Source: Alectoria sarmentosa (Eukaryota > Ascomycota > Lecanoromycetes > Lecanorales > Parmeliaceae). Taken from it: a stretch of DNA of 64,000 bases. Both the position numbers and the translations under genes were made by a program. The DNA lies in the NCBI GenBank assembly GCA_009733775.1, contig WOGZ01000097.1, positions 45,335 through 109,334 on the forward strand. The letters run 5' to 3'. Positions 54,053 to 64,000 of this stretch are shown piece after piece. Position 1 is the stretch's first letter. Each line of letters begins with the position of its first letter. Below the pieces are notes generated by a model, which was given only the letters and a program-made list of their open reading frames with translations, was not told the DNA's origin and searched no databases.

Positions 54053-55499
54053 GCGTAACGGTTTAGATACCCAGGGCGAAGACCTGCTATGTCAGTCCTC
54101 ACGGAAGACCTGCGGGAAAGGAAGTATTTACCTGTTACCATCTGCGGATTCAGGCATGTTGAAGGCAGCCTTTAACAAAGTTTGGTAGAATAGAAATAGT
54201 GTGGCATACTCTAGAGAGAAGACGAGGCGTTCGCGTGGCTCGTCGGAGACTTTTAACAAAGCTATGCGTGTGTGGGAATCATCTGCCGAGGCGGTGAGAA
54301 ACCGGGGAAGATTTTTATTTTCGTCCAAAGAGATCCCCATCTTTGCATCCACCAAGTTTCATTGGAAGTTTGGAACAAGGGGGCTTTTGAGAAGGCGCAA
54401 GGCTGAGAAGAACCATGCATAGAAATTGGAAATTGGGTCACGATGCGTCAACATCTGCAATTTGTAAGTGATGCCCGGTGCCTTACATAATATCTTGGCG
54501 CTGGACAACCAAAACAGCAATTGGCTAACCGTGGCCTCACTCCCTCATTTGTTGTAGTGGTCCTCAGCTCAGGAACGCACGAAATCTACATCTACAAGTC
54601 CAAAAATCGTACAGTCAGATTTCAGCACCACAACTTAAATCCGTCCAGCCTTTAGGATCATTTTCTTTAACGTAGTCGTTTGTTAATTAAGCTCTTCAGA
54701 AGATAAAGATTATGCAATTATGGGCGCTACGAATTTTGAGTACTTATGATGGGATTCAGCGCTGCTCGATTGCGCTCCTATACTCGAATTCTGATACTTT
54801 AAAAAATGTATACGTAGCCTTATATATGTTAAATTTAAACGAAGTATTACAACAGGTAAACATAACCGTGGGTCGTTTTAACATATTCGTGGTTTTCAGA
54901 CTTACGTGTGATTTTCGTGCGTCTTTGAGCTGCGGACCCCTGTGAGACAAGTCTATATTTCTGACTAATGAGCTCACGTGAGCTCTAAGGGCTAGCCCCC
55001 TTGAAGATCACATAATCTCAGCCTTATGAGTTGTACGAGATAGGGTTTAATGATCGACGACGCTAAGTGTACCCCGGAACCAACGCTGATGATTTCACAA
55101 AATACTAAGCAGTTCTTTGCTTGCATGTGTTCCATTGGTTACCATCTACTACTAACCAGGCGAGGGGCTTATGTACGACGAAGTGCTTATTAAGCACCTA
55201 CTAGCAACTAGCTCCTTCCTTGTCAGTCAACGCCAACGCAATTCCGACCTCGAAATCGTTCGATTTAGTTGATTTATATAAACGAGCGATGAGGGCGACC
55301 ACGGGGTATCACGCACAACGATGATTATGGTGTTGATGATGATGATGATATGAGAATGATGATGATAAGTGTGGGATTACATGGGGGTGTCAAAGCGTGG
55401 ATAGGAATTATTAAAGCGCGTGCATTAATTTTTAATAAGGTTTTTTAAGGAAGCTTCCCGGGGCTAGCTCTGCGCAATGGCCTCAGAACCCTTAACGCC
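54053..55499. other. Transition from cluster to AT-rich isochore
   Basis: The left part should be the regulator's promoter. No gene is supported. A 16-bp perfect palindrome GAGCTCACGTGAGCTC is at 54970-54985. A GATGAT microsatellite lies at about 55320-55370. Base composition drifts to A+T from about 54,650. Confidence 0.5.
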
Positions 55500-55632
55500 C
55501 CGAGAGTCCTAGGGCTGACTGTCTGACTATTCTATTATGGGGCCCTTTTAACTTAAAATTAGCCTCGTTGTCCTCTAAAAAGAGAGTTCTTAAATCGACC
55601 TCGATAAAGTTTTTCAAATATCGAAGATTTTT

Positions 55633-55713
55633 CTTTTTATTAAGGCTTTTGATATCCGCACGTAACTTTTTGATATATATATATAATCTTTTGATATATG
55701 TACGTAGCTCTTT
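55633..55713 (-). repeat. Inverted repeat copy, left arm
   Basis: On the minus strand this reads CTACGTACATATATCAAAAG, then a TATATA tract, then TTACGTGCGGATATCAAAAG. It matches 56505-56587 on the plus strand, with differences mostly C versus T, as RIP would leave. It lies inside the 76-codon minus-strand frame. Confidence 0.7.
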
Positions 55714-55731
55714 ATTTCGCATAATCGTAGC

Positions 55732-55785
55732 AGAATATTAAAGAACGAAATTCGTTTCTTAATATAATTCGTTCTTTAATATTCT
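55732..55785. repeat. Perfect 18-bp inverted repeat with 18-bp loop
   Basis: AGAATATTAAAGAACGAA (55732-55749) and its exact reverse complement (55768-55785) enclose an 18-bp loop. It could fold into a hairpin. It may be a transposon end or a chance product of low-complexity DNA, but 18 exact pairs including CG is unlikely by chance. Confidence 0.75.
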
Positions 55786-55889
55786 ATTATAATTATCTCT
55801 ATTAACGCATTAAGCATTGAATAAAAATCTGAAACTTTAACGTTTTGATATAAAGACTTAATGTACGTTACGATGCAAAGACTTAATGC

Positions 55890-56090
55890 CCTTGATGTAA
55901 GAATTTATTGTTTTGACGTAAGAACTTGCTTCGCTTCGTGATATAAGAAACTCAATAGAAAATTTGAGACTTGATGCTTTGATGTAAGAACTTATTGTTC
56001 TAACGTAAAAACTTGCTCCGCTTTATGATATAAAAAGTTCAATAGAAAATCTGAGATTTGATGCCTTAATGTAGGAATTTGAAATTCATT
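55890..56090. repeat. Tandem repeat with 87-bp period
   Basis: CCTTGATGTAAG at 55890 recurs as CTTTGATGTAAG at 55977 and CCTTAATGTAGG at 56064, exactly 87 bp apart each time. Shared internal blocks include AACTTGCTTCGCTT and CTCAATAGAAAATTTGAGA. Confidence 0.75.
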
Positions 56091-56094
56091 GATT

Positions 56095-56182
56095 GCTTTA
56101 TGTGAAGGGATTAAATGCTTTATACGAAGAAATTGAATGCCTTGTGCGAAGGGACTGAATATCTTATACGAAGAAACTTGAT
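56095..56182. repeat. Four units of a 22-bp tandem repeat
   Basis: Units at 56095, 56117, 56139 and 56161 follow the pattern GCTTTATACGAAGAAATTGA plus AT, with substitutions mainly T/C and A/G. The array directly follows the 87-bp repeats and shares their GATG(C)(C/T)TT core. Confidence 0.75.
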
Positions 56183-56504
56183 TCGATATTTTGTAATTGT
56201 ATTTGAAAGAGAATGCGATGCTCGTATTGAAAAGATGATTGATTTTCAATTTCCTTCGACCTGTTATTATGCTAATCATATACTTTTTTATTATATAAAG
56301 AATTGCTTCAGGAGAGCTTTAAAAGAATTTATCTTTTATATCGCATTTTATTTCATTATCATATTTCAATAGCTCGATAAAATGAGATTAAATGCTTTAT
56401 GTGAAGTGATATTTTAAATCTTAAGTCTTAATCTTAAATTATCTATTTGATCATCAACGTCGATAGATATACGCGTTTTATTAATTTATTTTGTTTAACT
56501 TTAA

Positions 56505-56587
56505 GAAATTACGTACATATATTAAAAGGTTATATATATATATTAAAAAGTTACGTGCGGGTATCAAAAGCCTTTATTAATAAAAAG
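56505..56587 (+). repeat. Inverted repeat copy, right arm
   Basis: It reads TTACGTACATATATTAAAAG, then a TATATA tract, then TTACGTGCGGGTATCAAAAG, and pairs with 55633-55713 in opposite orientation. The two arms bound about 0.8 kb that contains the hairpin and both tandem repeats. Confidence 0.7.
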
Positions 56588-58460
56588 TAAACGACGCTTA
56601 TATAAAACTTTATTAAGATTTTCAAATTAAAAATTAATATTAAAAATATTATATAAAAGATTTTTGAAAAAGATAAAATGTAAATTAATAAAAAAAAACG
56701 ATATATTTAAGCGAAGAAAATTTACAATTAAATCGTAAACATCGTTGCTTAAAAATTAATCGATTCGAAAAATAAAAAAGCTTATATAATAAAGATAATT
56801 AAATAAATTTTAAAATAATTAAATAATTAAATCGCGCAATATAAGTAAAAGAAAAAAACAATAAAAAATCGCTACGTTAATCGCGAACGAGAAAAAAGTT
56901 TAAAAGAAATTTATTAATGTGAATAAGTATAATAATTACAAAAAGTGCGAAAAGCTAAATTTTAAAAATTATAAAAATATTAATTATATAATAATTTATA
57001 CTTCTGTCGAAATTAAAAATAAAATTAAAAATTATATATCTCACAAGCGTTTTTAAATAAACAACGAAAATAAAACTTAAAAAAATAACGTAAAAATATA
57101 ATAACGACGTAAAAGAAGAAAAGTTATCGAAATCGTAAAAAATAAAATATTGAATTACGGGAAATATATAAAGATTTGAATTATATTAAAACAAAAATGA
57201 AAAATAATGACTTTTGTAAAATCGAAAGTTTTTAAAAATTTAAGAATATTTATAAATAAAGAAATGAAAGATAAATATAAAATCGAAAGTTTTAATAAAA
57301 TTATAATTTAGAAAAAAAATTCAATCGTATCGTCTCGTATATTTTTAAATTTTAATTTCATATAAATTAACGATAAATTAACGTTTTTATTTTTTATTTA
57401 TTAATTATTTACGAATAAATTATATAAAGAATTTAGGAAATAACATAATTATATATATAAAGCGATTTAAGTTACAATATAAAAAGCATTTTCGATAATA
57501 AATTTATATTTTATATATTAAAAATATTGTAAAAAAACATTATTTATTTTCGTTAAAAAGTTTTATTATTTACTTAATTTTTATTTTTAAATACATTAAC
57601 GTTTTTTTTATAATTAATAATTTTTAAATATTATTTTTTAATTTTCAACTTTTAATATATGCGCACGAATTTTCTTTAAGCGCTTTAAGTTTTTATACAA
57701 TTTGTTATTTATATTATTTATTAATTTTTGAGAATTTTTATTATTTATAATATTATATTAACGATTAAAAAATAAGATAAATAAATTTATATTAAATCGA
57801 GTTTATTTAATTTTAAATAATATTAACACTACGTTCGAGTTTTATAGAAATGATTTTTTTAACTTTAAAATAACTATTTATTATGAACATCGTTTATAAA
57901 ATATTTACGAGAGAACGTCGATAAAACTATATCGTTTATTTAAATTTACGTGAGCTTTTTTATATATTAAATTAAAATAACGACGTTTAATTTTCTTAAT
58001 TTTAATAAAAACGTGTATAATCTTTTATTCATCATCGACGTTAATATTAAAAAAACGAAAAATAAATTGAAAGTTCGATTTTTTTTTACACAAAAATAAT
58101 AATAAATGTTAGCAAGTTATTAAAAAGCGTTAAAAATTATTAAATATATTTAAAATCAAGTACGTTATTTAAAAAAAACTTATATATAATAACGATACGC
58201 TTTATAAATAATGTCGATATAATAATTTATTAATTGAGATAAAAATTAATGTTAATGTGAAAGCATTAACTTACTTATTTATTAACGAAATATTTAATTT
58301 TATTAAAATAATATTTAATAAAATAAAAATATTTAATTTAAACTTTTTTTAAAGTTTTCGAAATCTTTTATTTATCGAAAGATTTATATCGCATTCTACA
58401 AATAATAAATTTATTTTATATTTATTCGAGCATTTAATTTTTAAAAAATTAAAAAAATTA

Positions 58461-58620
58461 TAATATATTATAAAATTTGAAAAATTTAATAAAATAAAAT
58501 TAATTCGATTAATGCGATTTTAATATTATATATATTGCGCTTTATTACATATATAAATTTTTATATAAAATATTATTATATCAAAATTATAAATTATTTA
58601 TTGTTAATTTCGTGATAAAA
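58461..58620 (+). repeat. Dispersed direct repeat, copy 1
   Basis: About 160 bp, starting TAATATATTATAAAATTTG and ending AATTTCGTGATAAAA, that recurs at 60283-60443 in the same orientation with scattered differences. Probably two decayed copies of one mobile element. Confidence 0.65.
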
Positions 58621-60282
58621 TAATAGTAATATTTATATATTAAATGTTTTTTTAAACGTTATATATAAAGTTTATATTAAAATTTAATAATATAACGCTT
58701 TAAATCGAATCTTTTATATATTCGCTATTATCGAATATTATTTAATAAAAAAAATCATCGTTTAAATCGATTTTTTTGATAAATTTATCGATATTATAAT
58801 AATTTTAATTATTAAAAGTTAAAAATAATCATAAAACATTAATTAATCAAATTTATTTAATTAATTAAATTTATTAAATATTACTCTCGCATTATTTATT
58901 TTTATAAATATAAAAATTAATTAATTAATAAATATAATAAAAGTTTTAATTATTTAAATAAATATTATAAAGATTATATTTAAGTTTATTACACTTATTT
59001 TATTTATTTCGTTTATTTCGTTTATTTCGCAATCGTAATTAAAATTCATTTAATTAATTATTTAATTAATCACAATTTAAAATAGATAAGCGATAAAGAT
59101 TTAAGAATATCGAATATTTTAATGATATCGACGATGTGTATATATTCGTGAATCGTTTATTCAATATAATTACGAATAAGAAAATTAAATTAATATAAAT
59201 TAATTTGATAATATTATTAAAAAACATCGTATTTAATTAATATTATTACGAATTATTAAACGTTATTAAATAAACTTTTAATATAAATGCGCTATTGAAT
59301 TTATAATATTAAACACTTATCGAGCAATTTAAGTTTAATTATTTCAAATTTATAACTTAGTTAAAAATATGTTAATATACACGAAAGAATATATTTAATA
59401 AAAAAAATGTTATTATTTATATTTAAAATATTATAAAAATCACGAAAGACCTTAAATGAAAGTAATAAAACGACTTTATAATAGTTTTTTATTATTTCGA
59501 ATTAATTTTACAGCGAGACTTGAATTCATTTAATATAAATCTTTAATATATAATTTATTAAATAAATATAATTACGTTAAAAGATTTAATATTAAATATA
59601 TATTATATACGATTTAAAACTATTTACGTTTATCTAATTTTTATTTATAATCACGTAAATAACAATTTTTTAATAACAATATCGTTTTTTTATAAAAATT
59701 TTACAGTAATTATATTTATTAAAATTTTCGTAATAAGCATATTTAATTAAATTAGAACAAATTTATTAAAATGAAAAAGAGAAAAATTAAATTTATAATT
59801 TATTTACGAATAGCTATTATACGACATTTATAAATTATTTTTTAAAGTATATATTATATCGCTATAATAATATATATAATAATAAAAAAAACGAGGTTAT
59901 AATTTATTAAGTCTCTGCAAACGAGAATTATAAATATATTTATAAAAATGCACGCACTATCACTAAGTTTTAAAAAAAGACGTTAAATTAATATTTAATT
60001 TAATTAAATCTCGAATATAATATTATTCGACTGCGTTTATAAATATAAAAAAATAAAAAATGTTTAATTCGATTCGAATTCAATTTCAGCAAATTTGCGC
60101 TCGAAGAATGCGACTTTAAAAGTATTAATTTTCGATTATTAATTTTTCTTTATATGCATATAATAGTTTATTTTAATATAATAAAATATAATATTATCGA
60201 ATTTATTTCACTATCGTTATCTCGCTGTCGTTATTACTTAATTATGAAAATATAAATTTTTCTATTTTTTATAAGCACTTGT

Positions 60283-60443
60283 TATAATATGTTATAAAAT
60301 TTAAAAAATTTAATAAAATAAAATTAATGCGATTAATACGATTTTAATATTATATATATTTCGCTTCGCTGCACATATAGATTTTTATATAAAATGTTAT
60401 TATATTAAATTTATAAATTATTTATTATTAATTTCGTGATAAA
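60283..60443 (+). repeat. Dispersed direct repeat, copy 2
   Basis: Counterpart of 58461-58620, about 1.8 kb to the right. It keeps less-mutated bases such as TTCGCTTCGCTGCACATA where copy 1 has T or A at several places. Confidence 0.65.
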
Positions 60444-61458
60444 GTTTATTTTAATCGCTTTATAAAAATAAACAACTAAGTTTTCGAGATATTGATTTAT
60501 ATTATACGATTATCTTTTTATTTTCACAATAATCTCTTCTCTCTTATTTTTTTTATTTTTATAATTTTTATATTATTTGATTACTTAAATATTTACGATA
60601 ACGATATATTATTTAATTTTAAAACCTTAAAAGAATTTTATTCTCTTTATAAAATTAAAGAATATTTTAACGAAATTATAAATATTATCTTTATTATTAA
60701 TGTATATTAGCGTTTAAAAAATAAAAAAACGTATTTAAAAAACAAGATTTTTTTAATAATATTAAAAGTAAGTTAATATTTTAATTAAACGATTTTTTCG
60801 TAAACTTTATTTAAATTAATTTATATTATTTTTTTATAATTTATATCGTCGAGCGTTTAATTAATAAAATCGAAAATATAAATATAATTATCGATTGTCT
60901 TTTTATAATTAACGAATTTTCGCACTTTTTTAACGAAATATTAAACTTTTAATAAACGCGATTAAAATTATCAACGTTTAACATTAATAAAAAAAAAGAA
61001 AATGTTCGATTTAAAATATATAAAAGAAAAAGTAATAACGATTAAAAGCAATAAACTATCGTAAAGTTTTTATACAATAATATTTAAAGTAACGATAAAA
61101 AAAGAGATTTACAAACGATGAAGAATAAAAATAATAATAAAACGAGAAAAGATGAAAAAAAAAGATAATTATAAAGAGAAATTAAAGTTTATTAATTAAG
61201 ATAGTAAAAATATATAAAGCTTTTTAAATTAAATTAAATCATTAAATACGAATATAAAATGTCACGATTCGAAAACACGTTTTTATTAAAAATTCTAAGT
61301 TATATTTATCTCAATTATTCGAATGTCATTTTCACTCGAATTATTTAAAACTTAATTTAAAACGATCAAGTACGTTATAATCTAGTTAATTGAATATCGC
61401 ATTAATTATATTCGATTTAGCGTTCGAGTTACGAAGAATATTTAAGCGCACAAAATTT

Positions 61459-61485
61459 TCTTTTTTCTTTTTTCTTTTTTCTTTT
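61459..61485. repeat. CTTTTTT microsatellite
   Basis: Three to four CTTTTTT units in a row within the AT-rich isochore. Confidence 0.7.
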
Positions 61486-64000
61486 TGCGTTCGTTTTGTA
61501 TAATACATTTACTTTATAATTATTAAATATTATTTCAAACATAATATCATTTAAATTCTCGCTCGTGACATTACGAATGCATATTTTTATTATTATCATT
61601 TTTTCGATCGATAATATTTTTGATATTTTGATATTTTTAACATTCTCGAAACATTATTAACAATAACGAACATATTTAAAAGTCTTTTAAACGCCTTTAT
61701 TAACGCATTTTTAATTAAATTTAATAATTCACTTTTTGATTTTATAAACATCGAAATTTTTTTAATCGAAAATGTCTTATTTAATGTTAAATTAATTTTT
61801 AAAAATATCAATAAATTTTAATAAATTGTTTAATTCAATTTTAAGTAAATTCTCGTCTTTTTTTATACGTAATTTATAACATTTAAAAACAATAAAGTAA
61901 ACGAAAATCAAATACGCGTTTTATAATTCGAAATAAATTAAATACGAATTCGAGTCGAACGAGAGCAAGCAGAATTCTAGAAAATTCAATATCGCTTTAA
62001 AAAATTATAAATTATATTCGAACCTTTTAATTCTCGCTTTAAGTCATTTTTTATTTTTAATAATTTCAATTTCTTCGACATTTTTAAACGATTTTCGAAG
62101 ATTTTCAATTTTCAATTGTACGAAAAATTTTTTTTTTTTTTTTTTCTTTTTTTAATATTTTTAAAGTCAAGTTTCACGATAATGCGAATTAATATTTTAT
62201 TAAAAATAAACGTTTCGTTTATATCGTAAAGCGTTTAAAGAGAAAAGTTATTAAGCGAATTTTTTCTTTTATTAAATTTAATAATAAGATTATTATTCAC
62301 ATTTTAATTCAATTTTATAAATATATAAAATTAATTTTTAACGATTTCGATCGAAAAGCGATTATTTAACGATACATTTAAAAGTTTAAACAAATAAATC
62401 GTTTTTATTATTATTATTTAATCGATTTCGAGACACACATTTATAATATTAAATTTAATAAAATTCATTAACGTTTCGTTTTTAAGAAAGAGCTTAATAG
62501 CGAATTTCGATTTTTTTTGATTTTAATCAATATAAGCTCGCTTTCCTTCGCAGAATTTAAAATTCTTTATTAACGAATAAATAATAAACAATAATAAATG
62601 ATTTTTTACGTTTTAAAGAAATCACGTTTCGATAACATTATTATTATTATTATTTTTATTAACGTTTTAATCAATCGTAATATCAATAATAATAATATAA
62701 TTATAAATTTATTCGTTATCGATCAAGTTTTTCGCTTTATTAATTTTCGCGATTTCATTAATAAAGTGAAATGAAAACGTTATTATGATAACAATTTTTA
62801 TTTTTACGACGATTATATAAATCACATTGTCATTAATTGTTTTTTAAAAAAAATCGTTGAAAAATATAAGACTTTACTTTATTCGATAAACGCTTTTTTT
62901 ATAATTTTAAACATTTTCGATTTGAAAAATATATAATTTTTGAATATAATCACGCTTAAAGACGTATAAAATAAATTTCGATAATATTATTAACATTTTA
63001 TATCAAACAATCAGAGCTTAATTTCGAAAAATATTTTATTCACATATATATTTTTAATTTAACTTATATTTTATACTTAATTAAAAATTTATTTAATATC
63101 GATATTGATGTTGAAGTTTTCATTAATTATTTTTACGCGCAAATTAACAAAATTCTCTTAATTTCACTTAAAATCTTTCGAGATTTTTGAAAATTCGATA
63201 ATTAATTTATTCAATTTGAATTTATAATTCATTTTATAATAATTTCATTTCAAATATTAAAGCATTTTGAAATTATTTATAATAATTATATTTTATATTA
63301 TTACTATTAGTAAACTTCGATATAATTATAAAATTAAATTAAATGAAAAAATTTTACGTTTTAATTTAATTCTCTTTTAAAAAAAACACATTGATTTATT
63401 AATTGAAATTCGAAAATGAAAAATCAATCTCGATGAGTTTTTTGAAATTTTTTATTAAATCTTTCTCAAAACTTTTCATTTTCAACGTTTTAATTTTTTA
63501 AAAAAAATTATTTTAAAAAAAAAAGATTTATGACGCAAAGCAAAACGGCGTCGAATTAAATATTTAAAAAACTTTAAAACAAAAGTTTTTAAGATCATTA
63601 TTTGAAGATTTAAGAAATCTTTTTATAATCGTATTCAAAAATTATTAATATTAAAGTTTTTAATTTTTTTTATAATTGTGTTAAATTAAATAATCGTATA
63701 CGTTTTATATAAAATATGCGTTATGATAACATTATCTTTCACGAAATTTCATAAAAGTTATAAAATTTAAATTTAATTGAATTGATTTCGTAATTATTTC
63801 GTTAATGAAAGTGTTTAACAAATATGTGTTTATTTGATATATTTCGATTTTTTTTTTAATTTTTAAAAATTAATTTTATTATATAATTTAATTATTGAAT
63901 TTAATAATAATATTACGTTTTTTATATATATTTATTTATTTGCGCTTATTTAACGACGTAAATAATACGTTTTATAATTTTAATTTTTTAAATCTTTCGA

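Larger units (their letters stand above)
55492..64000. repeat. AT-rich, RIP-like isochore with decayed repeats
   Basis: From about 55.5 kb to the right edge the DNA is dominated by A and T, with stop codons in every frame and no credible gene. CpA and TpG are conspicuously rare and TpA very common, while CpG is still frequent (TTCGA, ACGTT, GCGATT). That pattern is expected from repeat-induced point mutation, which changes CpA to TpA, in the Pezizomycotina. A few better-preserved pieces remain near the left edge, such as the 76-codon minus frame at 55492-55722 (LRTYIKRLYIYIKKLRADIK, coiled-coil-like), which may be a transposon fragment. No telomere repeat is present at the right end. Confidence 0.85.

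Noticed and set aside
60492..60710. 72-codon hydrophobic frame in the AT-rich isochore
   Set aside because: Phe/Ile/Tyr-rich translation is what random A/T-rich DNA gives. No start context or conservation signal.
63600..64000. Possible chromosome end because of the long AT-rich tail
   Set aside because: No TTAGGG/CCCTAA repeats are present at the right edge.

Overview
The window is nuclear DNA of a filamentous ascomycete (Pezizomycotina). Most genes carry several introns of about 47-115 nt with GT-AG ends and CTAAC/CTGAC-like branch sites. The gene set is fungal (Snx41, Dcw1, Ubp12, Trm732, Tim23, an FHIP protein). The last 8.5 kb looks like a RIP-mutated AT-rich isochore. The class may be Leotiomycetes, but I hold that weakly. 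I saw no tRNA, rRNA, CRISPR array or telomere repeat.

Layout. 1-94: start of a short-chain dehydrogenase on the minus strand. 0.1-3.7 kb: gene-poor, with a decayed ankyrin/TPR (NLR-like) pseudogene and two diverged tandem-repeat blocks. 3.7-32.7 kb: dense housekeeping DNA with a cyanide hydratase/nitrilase, Snx41/Atg20-family sorting nexin, GPI-anchored GH76 Dcw1/Dfg5 enzyme, Ubp12-like deubiquitinase, a Ser/Thr-rich single-pass membrane protein, a 55-residue membrane microprotein with two 5'UTR introns, Trm732/THADA, Tim23, an unrecognised 367-residue protein, NC2-alpha/Bur6, an FHIP endosome-dynein adaptor and an unknown 187-residue protein. 32.7-38.9 kb: gene-poor again, with an acidic degenerate locus, a 58-residue three-exon gene and a frameshifted coiled-coil pseudogene.

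39.0-54.1 kb is an eight-gene secondary-metabolite cluster: DHA2-type MFS efflux pump, class I methyltransferase, ACC-synthase-like PLP enzyme (GliI type), GliT-like dithiol oxidoreductase with a CxxC pair, winged-helix O-methyltransferase, GliG-like glutathione transferase, cytochrome P450 and a Zn2Cys6 regulator. Together the GST, the PLP C-S lyase-like enzyme and the dithiol oxidase form the sulfur-installing and sulfur-oxidising module of epidithiodioxopiperazine (gliotoxin-type) pathways. No NRPS, dipeptidase or gamma-glutamyl cyclotransferase is present. The core enzyme is therefore outside the window (perhaps beyond the isochore), lost, or replaced. A partly palindromic element, CGG-N-CCG, recurs in the promoters of these genes (three copies between the pump and the methyltransferase) and I saw none in the first 41 kb. 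It is a candidate binding site for the cluster's own regulator.

55.5-64 kb: strongly AT-rich, with CpA/TpG scarce but CpG still common, no credible gene, and decayed repeat copies in direct and inverted orientation. This fits RIP of transposons directly next to the cluster regulator.
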